Positions 30,001 through 38,169 of a stretch of 64,000 nt of DNA are shown piece after piece. The notes under the pieces were generated by a model. It saw nothing but the letters and a program-made list of their open reading frames with translations. It was not told the origin of the DNA and ran no database searches. The position numbers and the translations under genes are program-made. Numbering within the stretch: the stretch's first letter is position 1; each line of letters starts with the position of its first letter. Origin of the DNA: Gynuella sp050296195 (GTDB lineage: Bacteria > Pseudomonadota > Gammaproteobacteria > Pseudomonadales > Natronospirillaceae); NCBI RefSeq assembly GCF_050296195.1, contig NZ_JBNKRB010000001.1. The stretch is one strand, 5' to 3'.

Positions 30001-32232
30001 TACGATACCGCTGTCGGTCACAACGATGTGCTCAAGTTCGAGACTGGAATCGACGCCAGTGATGTAACCGTCAACCGCGAAGGCAATGATTTACAGTTAA
30101 CCATTGTCAGCACTGGGGAAGTGATTACGGTCAATAATTATTTCGTCACCAATAACCGCCATGTCTTGAGCATAGAATTTGCCGATGGTAGCGGCTGGGA
30201 TGTTGGGGCTATTCAAAGAATGTCCATGCAGACCACGGAAGCAGCTGATCATATTCTTGGCTTCGATACTGACGATGTGATCTCAGGTCTGGGAGGCAAT
30301 GATGTCATCAACGGCGGGGCCGGTAACGACACCCTGTCTGGCGATGACGGTAACGATACCATCGATGGTGGTGACGGTAACGATATTGTTAATGGCGGTA
30401 ACGATCAAGATATTCTGACTGGCGGCAACGGAAACGATATTCTGAACGGAGGTAGTGGTCAGGACAAACTTTATGGTGGTGCTGGCAATGACGTTATCCG
30501 TGGCGGTACCGGACATAATGATTACCTGGATGGCGGCTCCGGCGATGATACCTATCAGTTCATGACAGGGGACGGCAACACGACCATTAACAACTATGAT
30601 ACTGGTGTTGGCCACAATGACGTACTGGAATTCCTGGAAGGGATAAACCCGGAAGATGTCAGTGTCAAACGCGACGGCAACAATTTGTATCTCACGATCT
30701 CAGGTACTGGAGAAATCATTACGATTTCCAATTATTTTGCGACCAATAACTACTACGTTCTGAGTGCAATTGAGTTTGCTGATGGGACCCGCTGGAGTGT
30801 CGAAACTATTCAGCAGATGTCACTAGAACAGGCTACCGAAGACGCAGATACTCTGCTGGGATTTGATTCCGACGATATCATCGTTGGTCTGGGTGGAAAT
30901 GACAATATTCAAGGGGGAAGCGGTAATGACTCCCTGAGCGGCGATGCCGGCAACGACACTATTTATGGTCAAGATGGTAATGATACTCTTCATGGAGGAG
31001 GTGACCAGGATACCCTTTATGGGGGTAACGGTAACGACACCCTGTTCGGTGATGGAGGCCAGGACAAACTCTATGGAGGAGGAGGTAGTGATACTTTACG
31101 TGGCGGGTCCGGACACGATGATTATCTTCAGGGAGATGGTGGCGACGATATTTATCAGTTTGATATCGGTGATGGAAATACCACCATCAACAACTACGAC
31201 ACTTCCAGTAACAACAATGACACCTTGCAATTCCTTGATGGCGTCACTGCCGATGACGTTACCGTTAACAGAAACGGCAATAATCTTACTCTGACTGTCG
31301 GCAGCACCGGTGAAATAATAACCGTCAGTAATTACTTTGCCTACGGTAGCTATACGTTGCAGAACATTGTGTTTGCCGATGGTACCAGTTGGGACCTTAA
31401 CAAGGTTCAGGTGTTGTCATTACAAGGTACCGATCTCGCAGATACGATTAACGGTTTCAACACCCACGACACTATTGCCGGTCTCGATGGCAACGATATC
31501 ATCAACGCCGGCAATGGTAACGACACAGTCAACGGTAACAATGGTAATGACACGCTCCACGGCAATGCTGGCAATGACACTATCTATGGTGACAGCGGCC
31601 GTGACACTCTGTACGGCGATAAGGGCAATGATGTTCTCTATGGAGGCTCTGGCAAGGATGTACTCTATGGTGGTGATGGCAATGACATCTTACGTGGGGG
31701 CAGCGGTAATGGGGATCATCTCAATGGCGGCAACGGAAATGATACCTACCTCTTCGGACAGGGCGATGGCGATACCACCATTTACACTTACGACTATATC
31801 GCCAGCAGTAGCCAGTATTCCGATACTCTGCAATTTATGGAAGGTATCTCGCCCGATGACATCAGTCTCAGTCGCTCCGGGAACAATCTGATTGCCATGA
31901 TTACAACTACAGGTGAGACCATTACAATCCAGAATCATTTCAAGTATACCAGTGGCAAATGGAGCACTCGCCGTTATCGCCTTGATAACATCCGTTTCGA
32001 CGATGGTACCAACTGGAATGCAGCGACACTTGATCGACTGGGGCCCACAACGCTGGCCAGCGCACAAGAAACAACTGCGGAGGAAATGGACACCAGCACC
32101 CTGGCAACCCGCCAGTTGGATCAGCTCATTAACGCCATGGCCACTTTCAATGTTGCCGAAGGCGCAGGTAACGTGATGCAACAGGATGAACAAGAGGCAC
32201 TGAAGCCACTGCTGGCGGTCAGTTCGCAATAG
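24007..32232 (+). CDS. Giant secreted RTX protein of 14 tandem Ca-binding/HCBP-related units (2741 aa)
   Basis: Acidic extracellular protein, secreted by the adjacent T1SS. There is no N-terminal signal peptide. After about 20 residues the sequence enters nonapeptide RTX repeats (GGxGxDxLx, as in LDGGSGDDILNGGAGQDTL). These alternate with a roughly 100-residue module of the type EGGQGNDTYQF-GDG-TTINNYDT-LQFLEGI-PDDVTV-R-DNLYLTI-STGEVITI-NYF-IEFADGTVWD, matching the haemolysin-type calcium-binding-related (HCBP_related) domain. The pair repeats 14 times with no catalytic domain. The last about 65 residues (LASAQETTAEEMD to LLAVSSQ) lack RTX repeats and look like the uncleaved C-terminal T1SS signal. 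Ca-driven folding outside the cell into a long beta-roll fibre or matrix protein is inferred. A terminator follows. Confidence 0.92.
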   Translation: MRDNSLDQQILSTIDGTNGADQLSGTDGDDSLNGKYGNDFIDGGEGDDLLDGGSGDDILNGGAGQDTLKGGTGNDILNGGTGDGDILEGGQGNDTYQFNLGDGSTTINNYDTDIDHYDVLQFLEGVNVDDVAVRRDEDNLLLTMISTGEVITISHYFDSSDEYLISAFRFANGTEWDRDAILSMSMQGSEADDTLYGDNSGNVISGQSGNDIIYGNNGHDQLSGNDGNDTVFGGYGNDTLDGGDGNDILHGDSGDDNLTGGAGQDELYGGDGYDTLRGGGGDGDYLEGGQGNDTYQFGLGDGNTTINNYDTTTDHTDVLQMLAGINPEDVTVKREDDHLLLILKNGEVITISHYFDDSAAYVLNVEFADNTVWDFDTIQQMSMLGTDGDDILIGSFHSDSISGQAGDDIIFGGFGHDHLYGNEGDDTLYGNSGRDTLEGGEGDDTLYGGRNDDVLQGGDGQDYLSGDEGNDILRGGAGDGDILVGGQGNDVYQFAIGDGNTTIDNQDNTIGHHDILQFLEGVEADNVLARRDGDNLVLTIISTGEVITVTSYFDASQEYVLDEIIFADGTTWDISTVKQLVILGTSGDDILIGYDGNDILDGLDGNDTLYGNGGDDTLTGGAGNDVLIGGAGQDILDGGTGDDILRGGAGDGDILTGGLGNDTYQYDIGDGNITINNEDAGEDHSDTLQFLSGVSPDDVEVHREGNNLYLTIVSTGSVITINNYFDTNNTYVINSIVFDNGTVWDITTIQLMSMQATPDDDILLGFESDDVIHGGGGNDTIYGNNGNDVLYGDEGNDILDGGAGHDSLYGGIGNDILIGGEYLEGGLGNDTYRISLDDGNVIINNYDTDVEHVDIIQFLDGISPDNVTVYREGDNLYLTIVSTGAVITINNYFNTNNAYVINSIEFTDGTVWDIDTIRILSMQGTDGDDNLQGFETDDAISGQGGNDTIHGYDGNDTISGNDGDDILYGDAGNDILIGGAGNDRLYGGAGDDTLNGGSYLEGGLGNDTYQISINDGDVIINNYDTTINHVDIIQFMEGVNPDDVTVYREGDNLYLTIISTGAVITINNHFNTDNNYVINSIEFADGTVWDIEQIQILSMRGTNGDDNLVGFDSNDEISGLGGNDTIHGGAGDDSLYGNSGDDFLYGDDGNDFLDGGEGLDHLYGGAGNDVLRGGAGDGDILEGGLGNDTYQFTIGDGDVIINNYDTNINHTDIIQFLDGISPNDVDVHRDGNNLYLTIISTGAVITVNNYFDTSNAYVIHHIEFSDGTEWSINDVRLMSMEGTEDNDTILGFETDDSISGLGGDDTIYGNAGDDTIEGNDGDDIIYGGDGADTLNGGDGQDILYGEAGNDTLIGGEGQDELYGGDGNDILRGEGGNGDVLVGGLGNDTYQYGLGDGHTTINNYDTTTGHTDTLQFLEGIGPDDIVVLREDDNLYLTVISTGEVITINNYFNTNNAYVLTSITFADGTVWNLDHIKLLSLQGTSGSDNLTGFETDDSIDGLGGNDVIYGGGGNDTLSGGQGNDTIYGENGNDTIDGGSDQDELHGGTGNDIISGGSGQDRLYGDDGNDILRGGEGHDDYLEGGQGNDTYLYGINDGDTTINNYDTAVGHTDILTFLEGINPTDVTIRREGDHLYLTIASTGAVITVSNYFQTNNYYVLSSIEFADGTVWDVDTIKQMSLAGTEGADTILGFDMDDTINGLGGDDNVQAGAGNDTITGGDGNDTLHGQDGNDQLEGGADQDVIYGEAGNDTLHGGDGQDQLYGGAGNDILHGGTGHDDYLEGGLGDDIYQFALGDGDTTINNYDTTNGHNDVLQFLEGIHQEDITVTRIDNHLYLTIASSGEVITISNFFDNNDRYTLSIEFADGNSWDAAIIKSLSMKGTEHADTIIGFDTDDVISGLGGNDTIYGRGGNDTISGNDGNDTLYGEQGNDTLDGGNDQDWLSGGDGNDILSGGDGQDKLYGDAGNDVLDGGTGHGDYLEGGLGDDTYIFGLGDGNTTINNYDTAVGHNDVLKFETGIDASDVTVNREGNDLQLTIVSTGEVITVNNYFVTNNRHVLSIEFADGSGWDVGAIQRMSMQTTEAADHILGFDTDDVISGLGGNDVINGGAGNDTLSGDDGNDTIDGGDGNDIVNGGNDQDILTGGNGNDILNGGSGQDKLYGGAGNDVIRGGTGHNDYLDGGSGDDTYQFMTGDGNTTINNYDTGVGHNDVLEFLEGINPEDVSVKRDGNNLYLTISGTGEIITISNYFATNNYYVLSAIEFADGTRWSVETIQQMSLEQATEDADTLLGFDSDDIIVGLGGNDNIQGGSGNDSLSGDAGNDTIYGQDGNDTLHGGGDQDTLYGGNGNDTLFGDGGQDKLYGGGGSDTLRGGSGHDDYLQGDGGDDIYQFDIGDGNTTINNYDTSSNNNDTLQFLDGVTADDVTVNRNGNNLTLTVGSTGEIITVSNYFAYGSYTLQNIVFADGTSWDLNKVQVLSLQGTDLADTINGFNTHDTIAGLDGNDIINAGNGNDTVNGNNGNDTLHGNAGNDTIYGDSGRDTLYGDKGNDVLYGGSGKDVLYGGDGNDILRGGSGNGDHLNGGNGNDTYLFGQGDGDTTIYTYDYIASSSQYSDTLQFMEGISPDDISLSRSGNNLIAMITTTGETITIQNHFKYTSGKWSTRRYRLDNIRFDDGTNWNAATLDRLGPTTLASAQETTAEEMDTSTLATRQLDQLINAMATFNVAEGAGNVMQQDEQEALKPLLAVSSQ
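24050..32040 (+). repeat. 14-unit tandem array inside the RTX gene, period about 500-602 bp
   Basis: Using the LQFLEG-type motif as a landmark, units recur at about 24365, 24961, 25552, 26070, 26571, 27102, 27645, 28239, 28841, 29438, 30028, 30627, 31228 and 31830. Most steps are 590-602 bp. Steps three to six are shorter (about 518, 501, 531, 543), mainly because units have fewer nonapeptides or, in units 5 and 6, lost the RGGxGDGD stretch before LEGG. The nucleotide sequences have diverged, so the array is old rather than a recent amplification. Confidence 0.88.
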
Positions 32233-32242
32233 TTTTCTTTCA

Positions 32243-32270
32243 TTGAGAGGCTGCCCTGGCAGCCTCAATT
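32243..32270 (+). terminator. Terminator of the giant RTX gene
   Basis: GAGGCTGC-cctg-GCAGCCTC hairpin 14 bp after the RTX stop, flanked by TTGA/TCAA and followed by AATTTG. Confidence 0.7.
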
Positions 32271-32914
32271 TGTGAACCTAAAATTCAAACAGCTTTTTCC
32301 AGATGGTAACAGAATTCCCAAATAATTATTTTCTCTAACAAAACAAGGCAAAAGAGAACCTATTGAAAAATGTTCTGTTATTTCGTTGATAAATTTTTCT
32401 AAAAACAAAATCGCACTAATACTGAGATTTAAGAGGCCTCTGAAAAAGGCCGTATTCACTATTTCTTTCCCAGCACTATATGAATGAAGGAGTAGTAATA
32501 CATCAGATCCATTTTCAGCGGATCAGCTGAAAGTCATAAAATTTATCTGTAACATTTTTGTAATAATCAATATTGCGATAGATCAAGTCAGAAATTTTTT
32601 CTCACTCCGGCTATTGAAGTATCAAAGAAAGCTTTTTTAAACCAGATATACGTAGCAACCCAATACCCATTCTTATTTATGACTTTACATTCATCATATA
32701 GTTATCAAGATAATATTTATTAAATGCCAATCAGACCCGATTGAATTGAGAACTGACACACAAAAAATAGTTATTATCCTGTCAGTCATACTTTTTTCCT
32801 GTTGGCGCTAATAGCCAGAGTTACTAACATTTTAATAACGGCAATCAGAACTGATCAAAATGATAAATTGATCACAATACTGAAAAATAACTGAAAATCG
32901 GATGAATAAGCGCA
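32271..32914. other. AT-rich intergenic region after the RTX gene, about 640 bp
   Basis: No supported long ORF, RNA or repeat. TGATCA occurs twice close together near 32857-32875, which could be a weak regulatory palindrome. Confidence 0.4.
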
Positions 32915-33037
32915 ATGTCTAAGTCCACTCGAAAAACATGGCTCAATATCAGTTTTGTCAGCCTATCGATTATCTGGCTCTTACTGATGATGACCACTAC
33001 CAGCAATGCCGGCAGCTTGCTGACGTTCGGACCTTAA
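32915..33037 (+). CDS. Possible 40-residue exported peptide
   Basis: ATG 32915 to TAA 33037 encodes MSKSTRKTWLNISFVSLSII... and ends LLTFGP. It has a positively charged N-terminus, a hydrophobic core, and an SNA-G junction near residues 30-33 that looks like a signal-peptidase site, leaving only about 8 residues. No clear Shine-Dalgarno is visible. It could be a genuine small exported peptide, the remnant of a truncated secreted protein, or chance. Confidence 0.35.
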   Translation: MSKSTRKTWLNISFVSLSIIWLLLMMTTTSNAGSLLTFGP

Positions 33038-33050
33038 AAAAACGAGAAGG

Positions 33051-33710
33051 TCAGCCGGTCTGATGGCTCTTTGCTTTTGTCACCATAACTTCTGCCTGCT
33101 CCAGTTGGTCACTGATTTGCGCTGGATACGGCTTAGCCCAGGTAGGAGGGCGGTGATAACGACCCACTACTGATGCCATAGTGAAAAATGCCAGTAATGA
33201 CCAAGCTACTTTATCCACATCAATTAAAACCAACGCCAGTATCATTACCAGAATATCCAACGCCAATGTGGTCTTACCGGCATGAACGCCAAAGCATTTT
33301 TCAATATACAGCACCATGACGTTGAATCCTCCCAGTGACGACTGGTGGCGAAACAACAGAATCAACCCAAAACCAATCAGCAGCCCTCCCAAAATTGCCA
33401 CGATGGCAACCTGATCGATCTCAATATGAACAAATCGCCGCATCAGTTCGCTTAGTAGCGTCAGCAATGACACGCTGATAAAGGTTCTAAGGGTAAAACC
33501 CAATCCCATTTGCAGGTAAGAAAATATATAGAAGGGAAGGTTGATGGTAAAAAACAGTAGACCGAAGGAAAAGGGGGTAATTTGGATCAGAATCAGACTC
33601 AGGCCGGCTGTCCCGCTGATCAGCAACCCTCCGACACTGAGTAGATGAATGCCCAGGGCAACCAGAAAACAGCCTTCCACAATGGAAAGCCAACGATGAA
33701 ATATTCGCAT
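33051..33710 (-). CDS. YitT/YczE-type multi-pass membrane protein
   Basis: 219 residues with a strong ribosome site (GAGGAGCG) before ATG 33710. About five hydrophobic spans are visible: 9-30, 38-58, 62-90, 99-120 and 143-180. The Gly-rich ISGTAGLSLIL near residue 33 and FRHQSSLGGFNVMVLYIEKCFG near 120 are the paired repeats typical of the YitT/DUF161 family. No transport substrate is established for most of this family. It stands alone. Confidence 0.72.
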   Translation of the reverse strand: MRIFHRWLSIVEGCFLVALGIHLLSVGGLLISGTAGLSLILIQITPFSFGLLFFTINLPFYIFSYLQMGLGFTLRTFISVSLLTLLSELMRRFVHIEIDQVAIVAILGGLLIGFGLILLFRHQSSLGGFNVMVLYIEKCFGVHAGKTTLALDILVMILALVLIDVDKVAWSLLAFFTMASVVGRYHRPPTWAKPYPAQISDQLEQAEVMVTKAKSHQTG

Positions 33711-33884
33711 GTTCCGCTCCTCTAATCCACTTGGGCTTTTGGCCGCCGGGGATATTTATCATTTGTCTTTTGGACAGTGATGATTGTAAAGAAGCGGATG
33801 AGTAATACACCAGAGATATTTTGCTGAGATGTACTCACTCAATATGATGAGGACCGACAGTATCAGATCTGTCAGCACCTTTAT

Positions 33885-34757
33885 TTACCAGTGCTTGCCG
33901 TCTTTGCTCAGCAATGGCCGATACAGTTCCGGACGCCGGTCCCGAAAAACCCCCCAACCTCGACGACTCTCGGCACAAGCATCCAAATCCAGGGTATGTA
34001 CCAGCACGGACTCTGTGACTTCATCCGCCTCACAGACTTTGGCTCCAAACTCATCGGTGATGAATGATCCCCCATAAAAGGTGATCTCTGAATCTCCCAC
34101 CTGCTCCCGGCCTATTCGGTTGCTCACGACAATCGGCGTCACATTGGCGGCCGAATGACCCTGCTGAGTACGTTGCCAGTGATCTTTACTGTTAATGCTT
34201 GAATCATGCGGTTCACTACCAATCGCTGTGGGGTAAAAAATGATTTCTGCGCCCATCAAAGCAAGTGCTCTTGCGGTTTCCGGGAACCACTGATCCCAGC
34301 AAATGCCGATACCGATCGTACCGTATCGGGTATTAAACACTTTGAAGCCACTGTCTCCCGGAGAGAAATAAAATTTCTCGGAATATCCGGGGCCATCGGG
34401 AATATGGGATTTACGATAGACATCGGACACACTGCCATCAGTATCGATTACAACGACTGAGTTAAACAGGCATTGTCCAGCTTGCTCATAAAATGAAATG
34501 GGTAATACGACAGACAGCTCTTTGGCAATATTCTGGAAATGACGAATAGCGTCGTTTTCGGCGGCCGTCCGGGCGAACGAGAAATACTCTTCATGTTGCT
34601 GCTGGCAAAAATACACACGCTCAAACAGCTCTTGCAACAGTATAATCTGTGCACCTTTGGCAGCCGCTTCGCGCACCAGTTTCTCAGCATTACGGATATT
34701 CTCTTGAACATCCCAGGTGCAACTCATCTGGGTGGCAGCAACAGTCACTTTACGCAT
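33885..34757 (-). CDS. aguB: N-carbamoylputrescine amidase
   Basis: Nitrilase-superfamily enzyme hydrolysing N-carbamoylputrescine to putrescine, CO2 and ammonia in the agmatine route. The start is at ATG 34757 (MRKVTVAATQMSCTWDVQEN), giving 290 residues, the usual length. The catalytic triad is visible as Glu in LLQELFERVYFC, Lys in YRKSHIPDGPGY and Cys in IGICWDQWFPE. The last is followed by GAEIIFYPTAIGSEP and NRIGRE, characteristic of AguB. The usual partner agmatine deiminase (AguA) is not adjacent. Confidence 0.93.
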   Translation of the reverse strand: MRKVTVAATQMSCTWDVQENIRNAEKLVREAAAKGAQIILLQELFERVYFCQQQHEEYFSFARTAAENDAIRHFQNIAKELSVVLPISFYEQAGQCLFNSVVVIDTDGSVSDVYRKSHIPDGPGYSEKFYFSPGDSGFKVFNTRYGTIGIGICWDQWFPETARALALMGAEIIFYPTAIGSEPHDSSINSKDHWQRTQQGHSAANVTPIVVSNRIGREQVGDSEITFYGGSFITDEFGAKVCEADEVTESVLVHTLDLDACAESRRGWGVFRDRRPELYRPLLSKDGKHW

Positions 34758-34907
34758 ATCACTATTCTCAACAGATCTGGTGAAACGGGCATTATGGTAG
34801 GCAGAAGGGTAATTACAACTTAAATTCGACAAAATCACCAAATCCCCACTACACTGGATACCATACTATCGAATGGCCTTATCCCCAGTGGAATCATTAA
34901 AGTAATA

Positions 34908-35402
34908 ATGTCGAAACCCAATCACACTCGCCCAGCATTCCCATCTCTCAATACCGAGTATAGAGGTTATACCTTACTGGAAATTATCGTTTCCATTGCT
35001 CTTATTGGCATACTCGCCTCCATTGCACAACAGTCGTATAACGCTTACTTTGACAGAGTGGACAGAAACAAAGCCATCAGCGACATTAAAATCATATCAA
35101 CCTTAATTACCGCCTACGCCATGGACAGTGGCGGAGAGTTTCCAGACTCTTTGGCAGATGTAAATGCGGATGACTATCTTGATCCATGGGGCCATCCCTA
35201 TCAGTACCTCAATATTGCCAACAAACGTGGCAACGGACATAACCGTAAGGATCATAATCTGGTTCCGATCAACTCAGACTATGACCTTTACAGCATGGGG
35301 AAAGACGGCGAAAGTGTTGGGCCTTTGACCGCCAAAAAAAGCCAGGATGACATTATTCGCGCCAATGACGGCAAATTTATAGGCTTGGCATCTTCGTATT
35401 AG
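34908..35402 (+). CDS. GspG-like type II secretion pseudopilin
   Basis: 164 residues with a type III (prepilin) signal: a 20-residue leader ending in Gly, then YTLLEIIVSIALIGILASIAQQSY. Cleavage would fall after RG with the conserved Glu at +5. The C-terminal region has the major-pseudopilin layout (SGGEFPDSLADV, DYLDPWGHPYQYLN, DYDLYSMGKDGE), including the acidic calcium-site region of GspG. No other gsp or pil genes are adjacent. It lies 7 bp ahead of the GGDEF/EAL gene, an unusual pairing that suggests an orphan pseudopilin tied to c-di-GMP signalling. Confidence 0.85.
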   Translation: MSKPNHTRPAFPSLNTEYRGYTLLEIIVSIALIGILASIAQQSYNAYFDRVDRNKAISDIKIISTLITAYAMDSGGEFPDSLADVNADDYLDPWGHPYQYLNIANKRGNGHNRKDHNLVPINSDYDLYSMGKDGESVGPLTAKKSQDDIIRANDGKFIGLASSY

Positions 35403-35409
35403 TAATTGC

Positions 35410-38169
35410 ATGAACATCACATTTTTCAGCAGCAAACTGGCTAAAAAAACTTTTTTGTTTTTAATATTGGCGGCTTTCGCCCCTCTGGTTGTGATTATTC
35501 TGATCACTTACAGCCAGTTCACACTGATGATTGAACAGCATGATCATGACCAGTTAAAAAACGTCGCCAAAGAAAACGCTCTGTTGATATACGAGAAATT
35601 ATCGTTTTCACGGCAATTACTCGCGCAACTCCAACCCACTGAACATCTGGAGTTTCAGCAGAGTTACTTAAAACTGTATTTTTCCGCACTGGCAGAGGTA
35701 CAGCCGAAGAAACGCCAGTTATTCTGGGGACACGTAGATGATCGTTTACTGGATCAGGTACTACAGGTTTCCGATAAACAATTACTGCTGGGCCACGATA
35801 CTGATCACAGCGATATCTATTTGATTATGCCGTCCGGAATGGTCGCCAAGGTGAATCCAGCTTATCTGTGGAATGAGACAGCAACGGTTCTGAACAGCCA
35901 ACCCTGTATTCTCACTCATAATTACCTGCCGATACACTGTCCTCAACATACCAAGATGAAACCATGGCAGGAGAAGCTACAACAGGCCATTCGCCAAAAA
36001 CATGATATCTTTTTCTGGCATGAGAACGACAGTACTACGATGTCATACTACTGGACATTGTTTATGGGGCATGAGTTTAAGGTCAACAACTGGATTGTCA
36101 TTGCCGAGAAACCAGTCTCTGAAAGACTCACTGTGATCAATCAGTTTCGCAACATTTCTTTTTCAGTGATCGCACTGGCGATCTTAATGGTAATCCTGCT
36201 GGGTTCGATCCTGATTCGCAAGAACCTTGATGTCATCACCCAGCTTATTCAGGGAACTCAAAGAATTAAACAACGAGACTTCGGTCATCAGATCGAGGTC
36301 CCGGGCAATGACGAGTTTTCCCAGTTGGCCGATGCCTTTAACAGCATGTCAGACAATCTGTATCGTTCTACCCGGGAATACACCGCCTTCGCCAATATAG
36401 ACCGCAGTATTCTGGAATCCGTTTCCGGCGATCATATTATCGCCGCCATTTTTAACAGTCTTTACCAGATTGCACCGTTTCATGAGCTTATGATGGTCAA
36501 CCTGACCAGACAAAACAGTGAGCTGAACAGACTTTATTACCAAAAAGGCTCAACCCATCCGATTCTCACTGCAACAGAAGAGCTGGAATTAACATCGGCG
36601 CTGGACCAACTGCCACATAACCAGCTGAGTTACTATTCGGAAATAAGCCATGACCTGGAGCCATTGATTTCACTGTGGCAACCAACCTCAAAAACCATTT
36701 GCGCGATACCAGTGACCCGGCAGGATCGCCCACTGGCATTTATTTTTGCAACACTGACGACGGCACAACCACTGGAAACTACCATTACAGCTCAGGTGTT
36801 GAACTTCTCACAACGAACCGCTGTCGCCCTTTACGCGCTGGAACGGGAAGCCGTTTTTAGGCACCAGGCCAAATACGACGCTCTGACTGATATCCCCAAC
36901 CGGGTCACTCTGGAGCATCTCTTTAGCACGCTGTTAAACACACCGGATACGTTTGGCGCATTTCTATTCATTGATCTGGACCGTTTCAAAAACATCAATG
37001 ACACTTACGGCCATCTACTTGGCGACTCACTGCTGAGTAAGGTTGCCAACCGGATTACCGGCTTGCTGAACAAGCGGGAGACGGTGGCCAGGCTCAGTGG
37101 GGATGAGTTTGCTGTGCTCATCGCCGGATCAACGGAACAGGATATCGAGCAACGGGTCAAGGATTTATGCAACAGCATAGTCAATGCGATTACCACTCCA
37201 TTTCATATTGATACGCACGCTTTTCACGTTGGCGCCAGTATTGGCGTTACGCTGGTGCCGCAACATGCGAGTGATTTTCCGGAAGCTTTGCGATGTGCCG
37301 ATACCGCAATGTATGCGTCAAAGAAGAAAGGCGGAAATTGCTTTACCTTGTATACACCCGAAATGAGTGAATACCATATCAAAAGGACCGTTCTGGAGCG
37401 CAACTTGAGAAGTGCAATCGATGAAAAAAACATCACCTTGCACTACCAACCCAAAGTGCTGTCATCCAATTATGCGGTATCTGGTTTTGAAGCCCTGCTG
37501 CGTTGGAATGATCCCATTTACGGACCCGTTTCTCCTTTTGAGATCGTCACGCTGGCTGAGGAAATCGGACTGATCACTGATCTCGGGAATCTGATTCTGG
37601 AACGGGCACTAACGCAATGGCAGCATTGGATCGCACAGGGTTATCAACCAGGTTCTCTAGCTGTCAATGTTTCTCCTTTACAGCTTCTGTCGAAAGAATT
37701 CATCAATGTACTGGCGGATATTCTGCGTCAGAATCCATCAGTTTCAACCAAAAACCTGCAGCTGGAAATCACAGAAGGCGTCATGATGCACAATGTCAGT
37801 CAGGTGCTGAAAACCCTAGCGGATATTCGTAAACTGGGCATCAGAATTGCCATTGATGACTTTGGCACCGGCTACTCATCACTGTCCTACCTGATCGATA
37901 TTCCCGCAGACATACTGAAGATCGACCGAAGTTTCGTCACCAAAGTTGCCAGTGAGGAAAAGCCCGCTTCCCTGCTTGGAACAGTGATCAACCTCGGTCA
38001 CAGCCTGGGTTATGAGATCGTCGCCGAAGGGGTTGAGACCCAGCAGCAGGCAGATTTTCTAAAATTCTGCCGGGTAGAACAGTTACAGGGGTATTTATTC
38101 AGCAAAGCCTTGCCGGTTAGCGAGGTGGAAGCTCTGTATCTGAAAAAATCTCCCGCTCAATCTCTCTGA
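35410..38169 (+). CDS. Membrane GGDEF-EAL protein (c-di-GMP turnover) with HAMP and GAF-like region
   Basis: 919 residues. TM1 is at about 14-34, followed by a periplasmic sensor domain (35-250), TM2 (about 251-271), HAMP (272-320), a GAF-like region (335-475), GGDEF (about 482-655) and EAL (about 660-910). The cyclase motif reads SGDEF near 560, and the preceding metal site FIDLDRFKNIND is intact; the Gly-to-Ser change is tolerated in some cyclases. EAL motifs look complete: FEALLRW, NVSPLQLL, LEITEG, IDDFGTGYSSL, LKIDRSFV and AEGVET, so phosphodiesterase activity is likely. It starts 7 bp after the pseudopilin gene. Its 3' end overlaps the convergent phosphoribosyltransferase gene by 53 bp. 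Confidence 0.92.
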   Translation: MNITFFSSKLAKKTFLFLILAAFAPLVVIILITYSQFTLMIEQHDHDQLKNVAKENALLIYEKLSFSRQLLAQLQPTEHLEFQQSYLKLYFSALAEVQPKKRQLFWGHVDDRLLDQVLQVSDKQLLLGHDTDHSDIYLIMPSGMVAKVNPAYLWNETATVLNSQPCILTHNYLPIHCPQHTKMKPWQEKLQQAIRQKHDIFFWHENDSTTMSYYWTLFMGHEFKVNNWIVIAEKPVSERLTVINQFRNISFSVIALAILMVILLGSILIRKNLDVITQLIQGTQRIKQRDFGHQIEVPGNDEFSQLADAFNSMSDNLYRSTREYTAFANIDRSILESVSGDHIIAAIFNSLYQIAPFHELMMVNLTRQNSELNRLYYQKGSTHPILTATEELELTSALDQLPHNQLSYYSEISHDLEPLISLWQPTSKTICAIPVTRQDRPLAFIFATLTTAQPLETTITAQVLNFSQRTAVALYALEREAVFRHQAKYDALTDIPNRVTLEHLFSTLLNTPDTFGAFLFIDLDRFKNINDTYGHLLGDSLLSKVANRITGLLNKRETVARLSGDEFAVLIAGSTEQDIEQRVKDLCNSIVNAITTPFHIDTHAFHVGASIGVTLVPQHASDFPEALRCADTAMYASKKKGGNCFTLYTPEMSEYHIKRTVLERNLRSAIDEKNITLHYQPKVLSSNYAVSGFEALLRWNDPIYGPVSPFEIVTLAEEIGLITDLGNLILERALTQWQHWIAQGYQPGSLAVNVSPLQLLSKEFINVLADILRQNPSVSTKNLQLEITEGVMMHNVSQVLKTLADIRKLGIRIAIDDFGTGYSSLSYLIDIPADILKIDRSFVTKVASEEKPASLLGTVINLGHSLGYEIVAEGVETQQQADFLKFCRVEQLQGYLFSKALPVSEVEALYLKKSPAQSL

